From Candidatus Kuenenia stuttgartensis (lineage in GTDB: Bacteria; Planctomycetota; Planctomycetia; Planctomycetales; Planctomycetaceae), in the NCBI GenBank assembly GCA_945861465.1, contig CAMAVB010000015.1:1-55238 (forward strand): a DNA stretch of 55,238 bases, in the 5' to 3' direction. Position 1 is the stretch's first letter; every line of letters begins with the position of its first letter. A program made the position numbers and the translations under genes. Positions 1 to 8,835 of this stretch are shown here, piece by piece. The notes beneath the pieces were generated by a model that saw only the letters and a program-made list of their open reading frames with translations, had not been told where the DNA came from and searched no databases.

Positions 1-118
1 CTGAAACCGCCGTAACCGATCACGCCACAACGCCCACACCTCAGCACTCTTCGAACGAGCCATTCGTCGGGTCTCCATGTCTTGATACAGAAACTGGAAA
101 CCCATTACGGTAAACGGC

Positions 119-1729
119 TTGTCAATTATGGTCCTGGTGTACGCTTACATTTATGACGCAGTTCTCCTGAATCGAAATGTGAATCCGAATCAGGAATTAC
201 CAAGTCTGCCACTGCTTGTGGCGACTGTAACAGGAGGATGGACACTGGATTTATGGGACGCGGAGTCCGGTGAGCGGATCGCCACTCCCCTGTTGCTACG
301 GGCTAAACCATTGGACATTGATTATTCATTTTTGCATGACATGCTTTTTGTTGGTGGAGAAGATACAGGCATCGAATGCATTCGGCTCAGCAGTCCAGAT
401 GATCTGCGGTTCTCAGACTATGAGGCTTTCGGGCTGAATCCGTTCGCAGTCGCCATGACCGACTACGGTCTCGACTTGGCTCATGGGACCGTGAGTTCCG
501 GTAACGCCAATAAAGTATGGGGCCATCTCATGGAAGTTACGCAGCAATACGCGACACGACTGAATGAACCTCTCTACCGGAAGGAAGTGCATGAAGAAAT
601 CGCGGCGAACGCCCGAAAAACGAATCGGATTCTGACTGCCAAGTTTCATGATCTGATTGCCAATCCGCATAAAGAGGTATCGTCTGAACCCGTGCCAGAA
701 TTGCCGACTCCGGAGTTACCGATTGTGAGTGTCGAGGAATGGCGAAAACAAGTTGTCGATCCTGTTGTTAAAGGCGATTGGGCAAAGGCCCTCGAAATTT
801 ACGAGAATATTTTCCTGCTGTCGGAACCCACAGCTGGAGATTACAGAATTCGATCGATGCTCCTGTTCGACGCTCAACGGTATGACGCGGCACTTTCGGA
901 TTGCGAGAAGATAATTGATCTCGGGATGTCGGAATGGCCGATCCGCTTGAGACGAGCTAGATGTCGTACATATCTGGCCCAATGGGAAAATGCTGTTGAA
1001 GAACTGGACGGACTTGTCAACGAGTTTCCTGACGAGAGAGACGTCCTGATGGAGCATGCGGAAGTCAATGGTTATCTGAAGCGGTGGTCTTCCTGTCGTG
1101 CAGACTACCAATCCTTGATACTTCGCTTTAATGACCAGCAATACGCTCGCTATTCTTATGCCATTGCCTGTGGTTCTGAGGGACTCACCGATGCTTTTGA
1201 AGATGCCTGCCGTGAGTACAATATTGCAAATCAGCTGAATGCCACTCCATTGCAGCTTCTTAACACAGCAATTCTCTACGCAGTCTGCGGTGATCTGGAA
1301 ACCCATGAACATGCGGAATTACTGAAAGTCTTCATCGACAACTGGAAACAGGCGGACTACTACGAGTCATTCGTCAAGGGGGCTCTCCACTATCGGCTTG
1401 GGGATTTCGACACAGCAACTTCAGAACTTACAGCTGCCGTTGAAAGAACTGGCGAGCTCGGAACACCGCTTGATCTGAGTTTTCTTGCGATGTGCCAGAT
1501 CGAGGCTGGCGAATTGCGTATCGCTCGAAAAACACTGGATGACGCCCACAAGTCCTTTGCCAGACTTCAGCAAGGATTCCCCCGGGGAGTGGTTCGCGAA
1601 AAGCAACCAAAGTCCAGGCCAATCGGCGACATCTCCACATGGCCCAACTATGCACAGTCGCTCCTGGTCCTTGCTGAGGCAGAAAAACTGTTGGTCAGCA
1701 AGGAGTCGGAGAAACCCGACGTGCGCTGA
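119..1729 (+). CDS. TPR-repeat protein with WD40-like N-terminus, probably a 5'-truncated WD40-TPR protein
   Basis: Residues about 30-90 read like the last blade of a WD40 propeller (LWDAESGERIATPLL, then MLFVGGEDTGIECIRL). From about residue 205 the chain is helical and TPR-like (WAKALEIYENIFLL, RYDAALSDCEKIIDLG, WENAVEELDGLVNEF, YRLGDFDTATSELTAAVER). This arrangement matches the C-terminal half of the large planctomycete Ser/Thr kinase-WD40-TPR proteins. The reading frame opens after a stop near base 86 and has only a weak TTG start at 119. Another frame just upstream still reads LDTETGNPLR, which looks WD40-like. I infer a frameshifted or truncated remnant of a longer gene that begins outside the window. 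It could instead be a short intact scaffold protein. The exact function is unknown. Confidence 0.6.
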   Translation: MSIMVLVYAYIYDAVLLNRNVNPNQELPSLPLLVATVTGGWTLDLWDAESGERIATPLLLRAKPLDIDYSFLHDMLFVGGEDTGIECIRLSSPDDLRFSDYEAFGLNPFAVAMTDYGLDLAHGTVSSGNANKVWGHLMEVTQQYATRLNEPLYRKEVHEEIAANARKTNRILTAKFHDLIANPHKEVSSEPVPELPTPELPIVSVEEWRKQVVDPVVKGDWAKALEIYENIFLLSEPTAGDYRIRSMLLFDAQRYDAALSDCEKIIDLGMSEWPIRLRRARCRTYLAQWENAVEELDGLVNEFPDERDVLMEHAEVNGYLKRWSSCRADYQSLILRFNDQQYARYSYAIACGSEGLTDAFEDACREYNIANQLNATPLQLLNTAILYAVCGDLETHEHAELLKVFIDNWKQADYYESFVKGALHYRLGDFDTATSELTAAVERTGELGTPLDLSFLAMCQIEAGELRIARKTLDDAHKSFARLQQGFPRGVVREKQPKSRPIGDISTWPNYAQSLLVLAEAEKLLVSKESEKPDVR

Positions 1730-1767
1730 TACTTGCGCTGCCATCGTTTTGCTGTCATAATTCGGAT

Positions 1768-2358
1768 GTGAATCTTGATTCTGAAGGTCATGGTGAAAAC
1801 ATCCCATCGACTCCAGTTCCGGCCTACTATGGATTACGCATTCCGCCGACCGGGATGAGTGCCAGTGATCACAGAATGGTCTGCGCTTTCCTGCGTCGCA
1901 TACTACCTGGTGTCAGCGAATGCCAGTCTCACCTTTATTGGCGATTTGTCGTCGATCGCGAGGGAGTCGTTCGAGATGTGCCGTGGACGAACAGCAATCC
2001 GGACGATGTACCGTTCCGATATCCGTTTGAGGAAACGTATGATCATCTCTGGCGAGGATTCATACTCCTGCATTTGACGATACCACCTCCGGAACGCGTC
2101 GAATGGAACCACGAAAGATGGACTGCGGCTGGCATTTTGCTTTATCGGCGGAAACAGATACGGCAGACCTGGCTCGACTGGTTTCAAAGACATTTTTTGT
2201 TCATGCGTTCCTCCAATTCCAGACATCCTGCGAACGTGCCTCCGAACTATGCGACTCATTGTCATCAACAAATGGCCAGGTTGCAGAGTTGGATTCTTGA
2301 TCGAATCGCCGACAAGACCTTGCTCAACGCAATCCATAACGACGCAGCGGACACGTAA
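1768..2358 (+). CDS. Hypothetical protein
   Basis: The frame is open for 196 codons from a GTG at 1768, 38 bases after the TPR gene and on the same strand. An ATG at 1855 would give a shorter product starting MSASDHRM. I recognise no domain. The protein has no signal peptide or membrane segment and is rich in Trp, Arg and His in its second half (WLDWFQRHFLFMR). It converges with the recombinase gene downstream. It may be cargo left beside the integrase or a fragment. Its reality as a gene is only moderately supported. Confidence 0.45.
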   Translation: MNLDSEGHGENIPSTPVPAYYGLRIPPTGMSASDHRMVCAFLRRILPGVSECQSHLYWRFVVDREGVVRDVPWTNSNPDDVPFRYPFEETYDHLWRGFILLHLTIPPPERVEWNHERWTAAGILLYRRKQIRQTWLDWFQRHFLFMRSSNSRHPANVPPNYATHCHQQMARLQSWILDRIADKTLLNAIHNDAADT

Positions 2359-2385
2359 CTTACGAATCAGCCGCCACTGTGATTC

Positions 2386-3381
2386 CTAAATCAGAATTCG
2401 CTCGACTTCGTCCAGTGTGACGGAATCGTTTGCCCGGTTGTAGAGGCTCGTGGTTCGTGAACTGGCGTGGGCGGCCATTTGCTGGGCTCGTTCGAGCGTT
2501 CCGCCATTCATCATGTACGCTGTGATTCCGGATGCCCGCATGGAATGGTTGCAAATGGACGTTCCCAGATCAGCATCCCGGGCCCGGCGTTTCACCATGC
2601 TGAGAGCATCCTGCCGCAGCATCCGGTTCTCGGTCAGGTTGCGACGCCGATTCAGTGTGCGAAACAGCGGCATATTCTTTTGGCCATGCAGATCGCCTGC
2701 GTCAAGGTAGGCCAGAATCGCTTCCTCAGCCGTGTGATGGAGCGGCATTTCGTGTTGTCGCCCGCCCTTTTCTTTGAGGCGGACGAAATATCGGCGACCG
2801 TTGAGGTAGACGTCACCGATATCGACCGCAACTGCAGCTCCCACTCGTGCAAACGTGTAGAGCATGAGTGCGATGAGAGCCCTGTCTCTGAGGCCGCCGA
2901 TGGTGTCGGTCGGAATCGAATCCAGCAGGTGTCGAGCATCCGCTGGCTGCAGCACCGGCGTTTTACCTTTCACGACGACGTGTTTCGGACCTCGCACTGA
3001 CGATGTGGGATTTGCATTGAGAATCCCGCCCGTCACGAAGTAGTCGAACAGCATCCGAATGGCAGCCAGATGCTGCTTCACGGTCGGTCGGCTGTGTTTC
3101 TGCCCAAGCTCTTCGACGTAAAAAGCCACCAGCGTTGGCTCAGTCTGCCGCAGCGTCAGCTTTCTTTCTTCGCACCAGAGGCAGAATCGTGTGACCGCGA
3201 GCATATACGCGGATCGAGTGTTCGGGTTCGAAATGTTGGCGGTGAAAAACTCGACAAACCGCCGTTTTGTGTCAGAACCCTCGTTTTCTATCAGAGCCGG
3301 CACGATCGCTGCCTGAGTGATCGAGGTTGCAAGTTGACGGTTGCTGAATCTTGTGGTGTACTCAGCGTCGGAAGGAAGCAT
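2386..3381 (-). CDS. Tyrosine recombinase / phage-type integrase (XerC/D-like)
   Basis: This 331-residue protein has the standard two-domain layout of tyrosine recombinases. A SAM-like core-binding domain covers about residues 40-125 (NPNTRSAYMLAVTRFCLWCE). The catalytic domain follows, with the first Arg in YTFARVGAAVAV, the beta-hairpin Lys in LKEKGGRQHEMP, the H-x-x-R box in CNHSMRASG, the second His in MAAHASSRTTSLY and the Tyr nucleophile in SLYNR. All catalytic residues are present, so it should be active in DNA strand exchange. The C-terminus (SVTLDEVERILI) matches a family common on mobile elements. It points away from the tRNA-Ser gene about 350 bases upstream, and a dif-like palindrome lies 20 bases ahead of its ATG. 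No excisionase or phage genes are nearby. Confidence 0.95.
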   Translation of the reverse strand: MLPSDAEYTTRFSNRQLATSITQAAIVPALIENEGSDTKRRFVEFFTANISNPNTRSAYMLAVTRFCLWCEERKLTLRQTEPTLVAFYVEELGQKHSRPTVKQHLAAIRMLFDYFVTGGILNANPTSSVRGPKHVVVKGKTPVLQPADARHLLDSIPTDTIGGLRDRALIALMLYTFARVGAAVAVDIGDVYLNGRRYFVRLKEKGGRQHEMPLHHTAEEAILAYLDAGDLHGQKNMPLFRTLNRRRNLTENRMLRQDALSMVKRRARDADLGTSICNHSMRASGITAYMMNGGTLERAQQMAAHASSRTTSLYNRANDSVTLDEVERILI

Positions 3382-3400
3382 TTCAAAAGAGGGGAAGAGT

Positions 3401-3428
3401 CAACGTCATAAAGGACGTTATGACGTGT
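3401..3428. promoter_or_regulatory. dif-like palindrome upstream of the recombinase
   Basis: Arms CAACGTCATAA (3401-3411) and TTATGACGTGT (3418-3428) flank a 6-base spacer, AGGACG. The inner nine bases of each arm are perfectly inverted (ACGTCATAA / TTATGACGT). The 11-6-11 geometry and the CATAA...TTATG inner ends match the layout of XerCD dif sites. It sits 20 bases before the integrase ATG, so it could be a recombination site for that enzyme or an operator for its promoter. Confidence 0.5.
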
Positions 3429-3661
3429 TCTCCAGAGTGCCAGACCGCCCGCATGAGCGCAATAGCATTTCGCCCCAAATTTGCCTCGCGTCCAGACCTT
3501 CGGGTTTGCCGTGAAGGTTCCTGCGGACGGAATTGAGAGTCGATTTTGCGTCGATGCTTGAGAGCTAAAGAAATCGGATCGATCGCTGAATCGGAGAAAC
3601 CGGAGTGGTGTAACTACACCCAAGACGGGGCATTCCAGGGGCCGAAGGGTGTAGTTTTCGT

Positions 3662-3702
3662 AAAAACAAAAAAACTCGCTGTCTTTGTGGGACAGCGAGT
3701 TT
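3662..3702 (-). terminator. Rho-independent terminator of tRNA-Ser
   Basis: Read on the minus strand, a perfect 12-bp stem (AAACTCGCTGTC / GACAGCGAGTTT) with a 7-base loop is followed by a T-rich tract. It lies 26 bases past the tRNA 3' end. Confidence 0.9.
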
Positions 3703-3728
3703 ATCGCAGAAAACACTGCATTTTAGAG

Positions 3729-3815
3729 CGGAGAGACAGGGATTCGAACCCTGGGTACCCTTGCGGGTACTCCGGTTTTCAAGACCGGTGCGATCGGCCG
3801 CTCTGCCATCTCTCC
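3729..3815 (-). tRNA. tRNA-Ser(UGA)
   Basis: On the minus strand the 87-nt sequence folds as a class II tRNA. The acceptor stem is GGAGAGA / TCTCTCC with discriminator G. The D-arm region starts GGCAGAGCGG. The anticodon arm CCGGT-CTTGAAA-ACCGG carries anticodon TGA. A long variable arm (TACCCGCAAGGGTA) marks the serine class. The T arm is CAGGGTTCGAATCCCTG. CCA is not encoded. The terminator follows directly. tRNA-Ser genes are common integration targets and an integrase lies next door, but I found no duplicated tRNA 3' end in the window. Confidence 0.97.
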
Positions 3816-3909
3816 GGAGCGGATGCTATGGAGATCCTCGCGTTGTGTCAACGACGACGCATAGAGAACAGACACAATGGTCGTGTACTGGTTCGAACTT
3901 GAGAAAAAA

Positions 3910-5127
3910 TCAGGCTGCGCGACGCTGTGGCAGCGGAGCGACGGTCGGGAATGCGATCGTGGAATGGCGTCCAAGGGCGTTTCTTAGTCCTTCGACAACC
4001 CGATCCAGATGGCTTGAGGGCAGTTCTGTATAGATCGGAAGTGACAGCACTTCCTCAGACGCGCGTTCTGCCTCCGGCAGGTCTCCACGCTGATAGCCAA
4101 GGTGCGCAAAACACTCCTGCAGATGCAACGGTATCGGATAGTACACCGCGCACCCGATCTGCTGTTCCTTCATGGACTTGATCACTTCGGCTCGCCGTCC
4201 GCCAGTGATGCGTGTCGTGAACTGGTTGAAGACATGACGACGATCCGGCAGCACGGTTGGAAGTGTAATGTGATCGGTCAGTCCATTACCAGAAATGAGT
4301 TCTTCGTACCGCGCGGCATTGCGGGCTCGTCCTGCCGTCCATGAATCCAGATGACGCAGTTTCACGCGCAGCACCGCTGCCTGCAACGCATCGAGACGGC
4401 TGTTGAAACCCACCTCAACATGATTGTATCCGCCCTTGTCACCATGGACTCGCAGACGCTTCAGGCGTTCTGCAATTTCCGGATTATCGGTTGTCATGAT
4501 ACCGCCGTCACCGGCACCGCCAAGATTCTTAGTCGGGAAGAAGCTGAAGCAGCCGACGGAACCCAGGACGCCTGCCCGACGGCTCTGGTATTCTGCACCG
4601 ATCGCCTGAGCCGCATCTTCGATGATCGGAATGCCGTGTGCTGCCGACAGACGCCAGAGCGGATCCATCTCGGCACACTGACCAAAGATATGCACCGGCA
4701 TGATGGCCGTGGTCTTCGAAGTGATCGCGCGTTCGACCTGCTCCGGGCAGATATTGAAACTGTCCGGTTCGATGTCCACCAGCACTGGAATCGCGCCCAC
4801 GCGATGAATAGCACCTGCTGAAGCAAAAAAAGTGAACGGGCTGGTGATGACTTCATCACCTGGTTTCACGCCAACGGCCAGGAGTGCCAGGATGAGCGCG
4901 TCAGTTCCGGACGCGCACCCGATGGCATATCTTGAATCACAGTAGGCTGCAATTTCCTGTTCCAGCAGGGCGACCTCATCACCCAGAATGAAATGCTGCA
5001 TTTCGAAGCAGCGATCGACGGCCTCGCGGACTTCGCTTCGAATTGTCTGATACTGTGCGACCAGATCGATGAAGGGAACCGGCGGCGGCGATTCCGCGGA
5101 ATGAGTGTGGGGCTGACTGGCTGACAT
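3910..5127 (-). CDS. DegT/DnrJ/EryC1/StrS-family PLP sugar aminotransferase
   Basis: The product belongs to the fold-type I aminotransferases that make amino sugars for surface polysaccharides, using PLP and usually glutamate. The N-terminal PFIDLVAQY, the GCASGTDALILAL cofactor loop, IEDAAQAIGAEY with the PLP-binding Asp, and FFPTKNLGGAGDGG with the Schiff-base Lys are all present. So is the C-terminal YYPIPLHLQECF motif. The open frame extends to 5292, but I place the start at 5127 because GGAG lies 7 bases before that ATG and conservation begins soon after. This gives about 405 residues, the normal family length. No other sugar-nucleotide genes are adjacent, so the substrate cannot be named; WbpE-like UDP-sugar acids are one possibility. 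Confidence 0.93.
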   Translation of the reverse strand: MSASQPHTHSAESPPPVPFIDLVAQYQTIRSEVREAVDRCFEMQHFILGDEVALLEQEIAAYCDSRYAIGCASGTDALILALLAVGVKPGDEVITSPFTFFASAGAIHRVGAIPVLVDIEPDSFNICPEQVERAITSKTTAIMPVHIFGQCAEMDPLWRLSAAHGIPIIEDAAQAIGAEYQSRRAGVLGSVGCFSFFPTKNLGGAGDGGIMTTDNPEIAERLKRLRVHGDKGGYNHVEVGFNSRLDALQAAVLRVKLRHLDSWTAGRARNAARYEELISGNGLTDHITLPTVLPDRRHVFNQFTTRITGGRRAEVIKSMKEQQIGCAVYYPIPLHLQECFAHLGYQRGDLPEAERASEEVLSLPIYTELPSSHLDRVVEGLRNALGRHSTIAFPTVAPLPQRRAA

Positions 5128-5558
5128 GAAGCGACTCCATTCGCTGCTGTAGTTCATCGACTCAGGCTCGGCCTGAATTGTCGTCGGAAGGTAAGGCTTT
5201 TGCGGGGACATTGTCAAGACGAACGGATCGGCAAAGATTGCCGATAAACGCCTGTCAAAAATCGACTTCCGGCCACGCAGCGGCCATATCACGTTCTCCC
5301 GTTATCGACTCTTGCAGTCGGCAAGTTAGATCGATGATTCCGGATTTTCAGGTGCGGGAATGCGTTTAGTAAGAGAGGAAAGCATTAATCCGTCGCCACT
5401 TGGTTCGCAAAGAGCTTAGGACCGCTCGAGAAATAACTGTCTCTTTTACACCCCTCACCCCGCCCTCTCCCCTTCGCAGGGGAGAGGAGGATGCGGTCAA
5501 TTATTTCTCGAACGGTCCTTACGCGAACATGTTCCTGTCAGCTTTTCGCCAGCTTTTT
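5128..5558. other. Intergenic region with inverted-repeat element
   Basis: This 431-base gap lies between the aminotransferase start and the end of the next minus-strand gene. It holds the upstream region of the aminotransferase and the inverted repeat annotated separately. I see no convincing coding frame in it. Confidence 0.6.
5418..5519. repeat. MITE/REP-like inverted repeat
   Basis: Terminal arms AGGACCGCTCGAGAAATAA (5418-5436) and TTATTTCTCGAACGGTCCT (5501-5519) pair at 18 of 19 positions. The centre carries CCCCTCACCCCGCCCTCTCC followed by its own short hairpin. A related CCCCTCACCCTGCCCTCTCC motif occurs near 19381, so the core is repeated within the window. No gene is inside. Confidence 0.7.
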
Positions 5559-7724
5559 TCAGGGCAGCGGCTCAGAAAAGGCCAGCAAATCCTCGAAGTA
5601 ACTGCGAAATCGTCCGCCGCGCAGACTTCCGGAAACCACCAGATCTCCCGTCAATCCATTCGCGACGGATGCCTCAAGCCACTGGCCACCAGCGATTCTG
5701 GCGTCATCCAGAAACATGCCCCGCGTTCGCGCGGTCTTCAACGGACAGATGGATTCCCAGAGAATTCGGGGTTCACGACCGCATTCTATGACGATGGCGT
5801 GGCGATGCGATTGGTCTGTTCGTTCCAGACCCAGCAACCAGGAATTTGGGACAGCCACCTCGGATTTTCCGACCATGCGGTTGAGGTCTCCGTAGCAGAA
5901 TACCAGCACTGCACCGTTCTGCCGCAGTTCAAGAAAGGCCCGCGCGACACCATCCTGCAAGAGATCACAGACAGACGAATTGGACGAATGCTGTTTCGCG
6001 CGCGATCGCCATGCGGCTTCCAGCGAACTGTGCATTTCCTCAGCCGGGCGGCGAAAGTAACGGCTGACTTCTCTGGCCAGTTGCTCCACATGCTCGTCCG
6101 GTCGCTCAGAAACTGTGCAGCAGGTGGCAAGGTCCCGCAGAAAGTCGTTCATAATCCCCGCGCCGGGATCCAGAGACGGCGGCTCGAACGACGCACCCGC
6201 AGCGGCGCGACAAGCTGCTGCGATCGTGGCAGAACGTTCGGATGCAGGGATTCGAATCGACACATTCAAGTCGGCGAGCGCCTGGATCGCGTCGGTGACC
6301 GAAAGGCCGACAACGGACTGCAGAAATTCGGCTAGCGACTTGACGGCCGTGTGCTGTTCGTTCTGCTCCGCATCAGACTTCGTCGTTCGAATTCCTTCCA
6401 GAGTCAGTCGCAGATCAAAACGCTGTTCAAATCCCTCACGCCATTTCTTCAGATTTGAATCGGTCGCACCGTGGATATGACTCATGAAGAAAGCTTCCAG
6501 ATGTCGGGCAATGACTTCCCTTTCTTCGCGGGTCAACATGGCGGGGTCGGCCAGTTGCAGTCCGACGGATCGGTGATCGGCAAGGCAGCGATAAAGATAG
6601 ACTCGATCGTACTCACTGCGGAGCGGCAACGCTGTGATCTGCCGCAGGCCGTTGCGCAGACTTTCTCCGGACATCGGAAAACAGTGAATTAGTTCAGCCA
6701 GTTCTGCTCCCAGAATCCAGCCCGAGTCGCGCTGCCTAAACCCTGTGCCGTAGATTCCGGCGACTTCGACCCCGATCACGGTGACCAGATCATGCAGCGT
6801 CGCAATCGCCTGACGATCGACCACATTTTCGATGACCTTCTGAGCCCCGACTTTGCCAAGTTCTGTTGCCAGCCACCACGCTCCCAGTGTCGCAGGGTTT
6901 GTCGCTGACAGCAGTCGTCCGGCATACAGTCCTCGCGAAAGATATGTAAACCACGGCGCTGCTTTTTGATACACACCGTAGCTGGCAATCGCCTGTTGCA
7001 TATAGCCGTACAGTTTGTTGGCGTTGTAATGCTGCACGCTGACGGGAAGCTGCTCGAGTAACACAAGCACATGCAGGCAGATGCGACTGGCAGCACGCGC
7101 CAGTTGGTCGAAACTGGTTTCCAGCAGCGGATTCTGACTGTGCGGATTGTAGATTTTTGCCACGCGCTGAATAAGTTGCAGGGTTTCCTCGCGGATCGTA
7201 TTCACATCCACTTTGTGATTGACCGTGTAACCGTTGCGGCGAATTTTCTCGTAGACTCGTTCGGCTTCTGCTTCGAGAAGCTGCCGAACGCTGCGATCCT
7301 GTTCGCTCAGTTTCTGAAGCTGTCCCGACGATTTTTCCGCATGAACATCTTCCAGCGGGTATTCCAGGAATTCATGGAACCGCGCAAACCGCGTCGCCAG
7401 ATCGCGTTCTCTTTCTGCCAGTCGTTCCGCGCGGAACTCCAGTTCGGTTTGCAGTGCCTGTCGGACGCGATCAAACTCCTGCTGCTGTTCGAACTGTCGA
7501 TTTTGTTCGATGTTCAGCTTCGCCCGCAGCGCCACGATTTCCGGATCGTGATCACGGAGACGCGGCCAAAGCCAGATGAGGCTGCTCAGCCCGATTGCCG
7601 CGGCCGCCATCAGAGCCCACCATGCAGGATTTGCAGACGGCAGGCTTGTCACGGCGACGACGATCATTGTGACCGATGCTGAAGTGATCAGTGACGCGGC
7701 TATCCAGAATCGTCGGCTGGTCAT
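5559..7724 (-). CDS. Membrane-anchored coiled-coil protein of unknown function
   Basis: About 721 residues. Two hydrophobic segments lie near the N-terminus (IAASLITSASVTMIVVAV and WWALMAAAAIGLSSLIWLW). A long charged helical stretch likely to be a coiled coil follows (LRAKLNIEQNRQFEQQQEF, LEFRAERLAERERDLATRF). The rest is a soluble domain of about 550 residues that I do not recognise. The frame extends to 7778, but the ATG at 7724 has GGGAG eight bases upstream and is the better start. The first 18 codons of the longer frame fall in a repeat element. The aminotransferase lies downstream on the same strand, with a hairpin repeat between them. No enzyme motif was seen; a structural or scaffold role is only a guess. 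Confidence 0.75.
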   Translation of the reverse strand: MTSRRFWIAASLITSASVTMIVVAVTSLPSANPAWWALMAAAAIGLSSLIWLWPRLRDHDPEIVALRAKLNIEQNRQFEQQQEFDRVRQALQTELEFRAERLAERERDLATRFARFHEFLEYPLEDVHAEKSSGQLQKLSEQDRSVRQLLEAEAERVYEKIRRNGYTVNHKVDVNTIREETLQLIQRVAKIYNPHSQNPLLETSFDQLARAASRICLHVLVLLEQLPVSVQHYNANKLYGYMQQAIASYGVYQKAAPWFTYLSRGLYAGRLLSATNPATLGAWWLATELGKVGAQKVIENVVDRQAIATLHDLVTVIGVEVAGIYGTGFRQRDSGWILGAELAELIHCFPMSGESLRNGLRQITALPLRSEYDRVYLYRCLADHRSVGLQLADPAMLTREEREVIARHLEAFFMSHIHGATDSNLKKWREGFEQRFDLRLTLEGIRTTKSDAEQNEQHTAVKSLAEFLQSVVGLSVTDAIQALADLNVSIRIPASERSATIAAACRAAAGASFEPPSLDPGAGIMNDFLRDLATCCTVSERPDEHVEQLAREVSRYFRRPAEEMHSSLEAAWRSRAKQHSSNSSVCDLLQDGVARAFLELRQNGAVLVFCYGDLNRMVGKSEVAVPNSWLLGLERTDQSHRHAIVIECGREPRILWESICPLKTARTRGMFLDDARIAGGQWLEASVANGLTGDLVVSGSLRGGRFRSYFEDLLAFSEPLP

Positions 7725-7765
7725 TGAATGTACTCCCGGCAGCATTGTTTGACGATGAACCGTTT

Positions 7766-7894
7766 GTAGGATGGACATTCATGTCCATCGCATGGCCATG
7801 AAATGTGTTCGCAGCGAAGACGATTGTGCATCGACAGTCTTCCGGCAATGGACCACTGTCCGGCGAGCGCCTCGGACATGAATGTCCAAGCTAC
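7766..7894. repeat. Inverted-repeat element with GGACATTCATGTCC arms
   Basis: Left arm 7766-7786 and right arm 7874-7894 are inverted copies matching at 19 of 21 positions. Each contains the palindrome-like TGGACATTCATGTCC. The 87-base centre has no frame. It lies just upstream of the coiled-coil protein gene. It has the look of a dispersed planctomycete MITE or REP element. Confidence 0.7.
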
Positions 7895-7915
7895 GGAATC
7901 TCAGCCGGGAACATT

Positions 7916-7956
7916 AAACAAAGAAACGCCAGCGAGACATTCAGCTCGCTGGCGTT
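7916..7956 (-). terminator. Rho-independent terminator of the glutathione peroxidase gene
   Basis: A perfect 12-bp stem (AACGCCAGCGAG / CTCGCTGGCGTT, 7925-7956) with an 8-base loop is followed on the minus strand by a T-rich run (TTTCTTTGTTTAA). It lies about 77 bases after the stop codon of the peroxidase gene. Confidence 0.85.
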
Positions 7957-8032
7957 CAAATTGATCCGCATGTCTTTGCACAACGCCGACGCCTGTGCCT
8001 TGGTTTTACGCGATCGAATGTTTCTGCGTCGA

Positions 8033-8581
8033 TTACTTCTTCAGTTCGGATTCAATGACACTGACGACTTCCTCGGCATCCGGCTTTGTCTTTGTGCCGA
8101 ATCGACCGACGACCGTACCATCCTTACTGACGATGAACTTTTCGAAGTTCCATTTCACGTCATCTTTGCTCTCCGCATGCGCTTTCAGAAACTTGTACAA
8201 GGGAGCCTCCTTATCGCCGTTGACGTCCACCTTGCTCATCATCGGAAATGTGACTTTGTACTTGTCGGTGCAGAATTTCTGGATGTCTTTTTCAGTTCCC
8301 GGTTCCTGGCCGCCAAACTGATTGCACGGGATACCAACGACGACAAGACCTTTTTCTTTGTACTTATCCTGCAGCGCCTGCAACTGCTCATACTGCGGCG
8401 TCGCGCCGCACTTGCTGGCGACGTTGACCACCAGCAGCACTTTGCCCTTGTACTCAGACAGTTCGACATCCTTGCCTTCAATGTTTTTCATCTTGAATTC
8501 GTGGATGGAGTCCGCTGCCATTGAAGTTGTCCCTGTTACACAAATCATCCCAATTACCAAAGCGTGCCACAATTTCGTCAT
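8033..8581 (-). CDS. Secreted glutathione peroxidase-family thiol peroxidase
   Basis: A 182-residue thioredoxin-fold peroxidase that reduces hydroperoxides. The family catalytic set is visible: peroxidatic Cys in NVASKCGATPQY (Cys, not selenocysteine), Gln in CNQFGGQEPG, and the Trp-Asn pair in KWNFEKF. The N-terminus (MTKLWHALVIGMICVTGTTSMAA) is a signal peptide with an AxA-type site, so the enzyme should act outside the cytoplasm; most bacterial homologues are cytoplasmic. Cys-type members usually recycle with thioredoxin rather than glutathione. The gene is monocistronic with its own terminator. Confidence 0.95.
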   Translation of the reverse strand: MTKLWHALVIGMICVTGTTSMAADSIHEFKMKNIEGKDVELSEYKGKVLLVVNVASKCGATPQYEQLQALQDKYKEKGLVVVGIPCNQFGGQEPGTEKDIQKFCTDKYKVTFPMMSKVDVNGDKEAPLYKFLKAHAESKDDVKWNFEKFIVSKDGTVVGRFGTKTKPDAEEVVSVIESELKK

Positions 8582-8835
8582 GCGTATTTCCCTTGAGAAA
8601 GCCTTGTAAAGACGACCGGCAACCGGAACACTGCACGAAAGCCGGAAATCCCGGTTTCCTCACCCGATACCGTTACATCGTCGAACTTCAACGCTATTGT
8701 TACCTCTGACAGCGAATAGGCAAGCGTTCATCGGCTTTACCGACATCCTTGAATTTCAGGACGACTGGCTTAAAACGTGATGCTGGACGTAGATTACTGG
8801 GTTCCCCGCAATTTTTCAGGAGTTTACGACGATTC

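Noticed and set aside
3729-3750. tRNA 3' end as an attachment site with a distal copy in the window
   Set aside because: I scanned for a second copy of the T-arm and acceptor 3' sequence and found none within the window.
5400-6335. 311-codon plus-strand frame
   Set aside because: It runs antisense to the coiled-coil membrane protein and through an inverted repeat; no domain or start signal.
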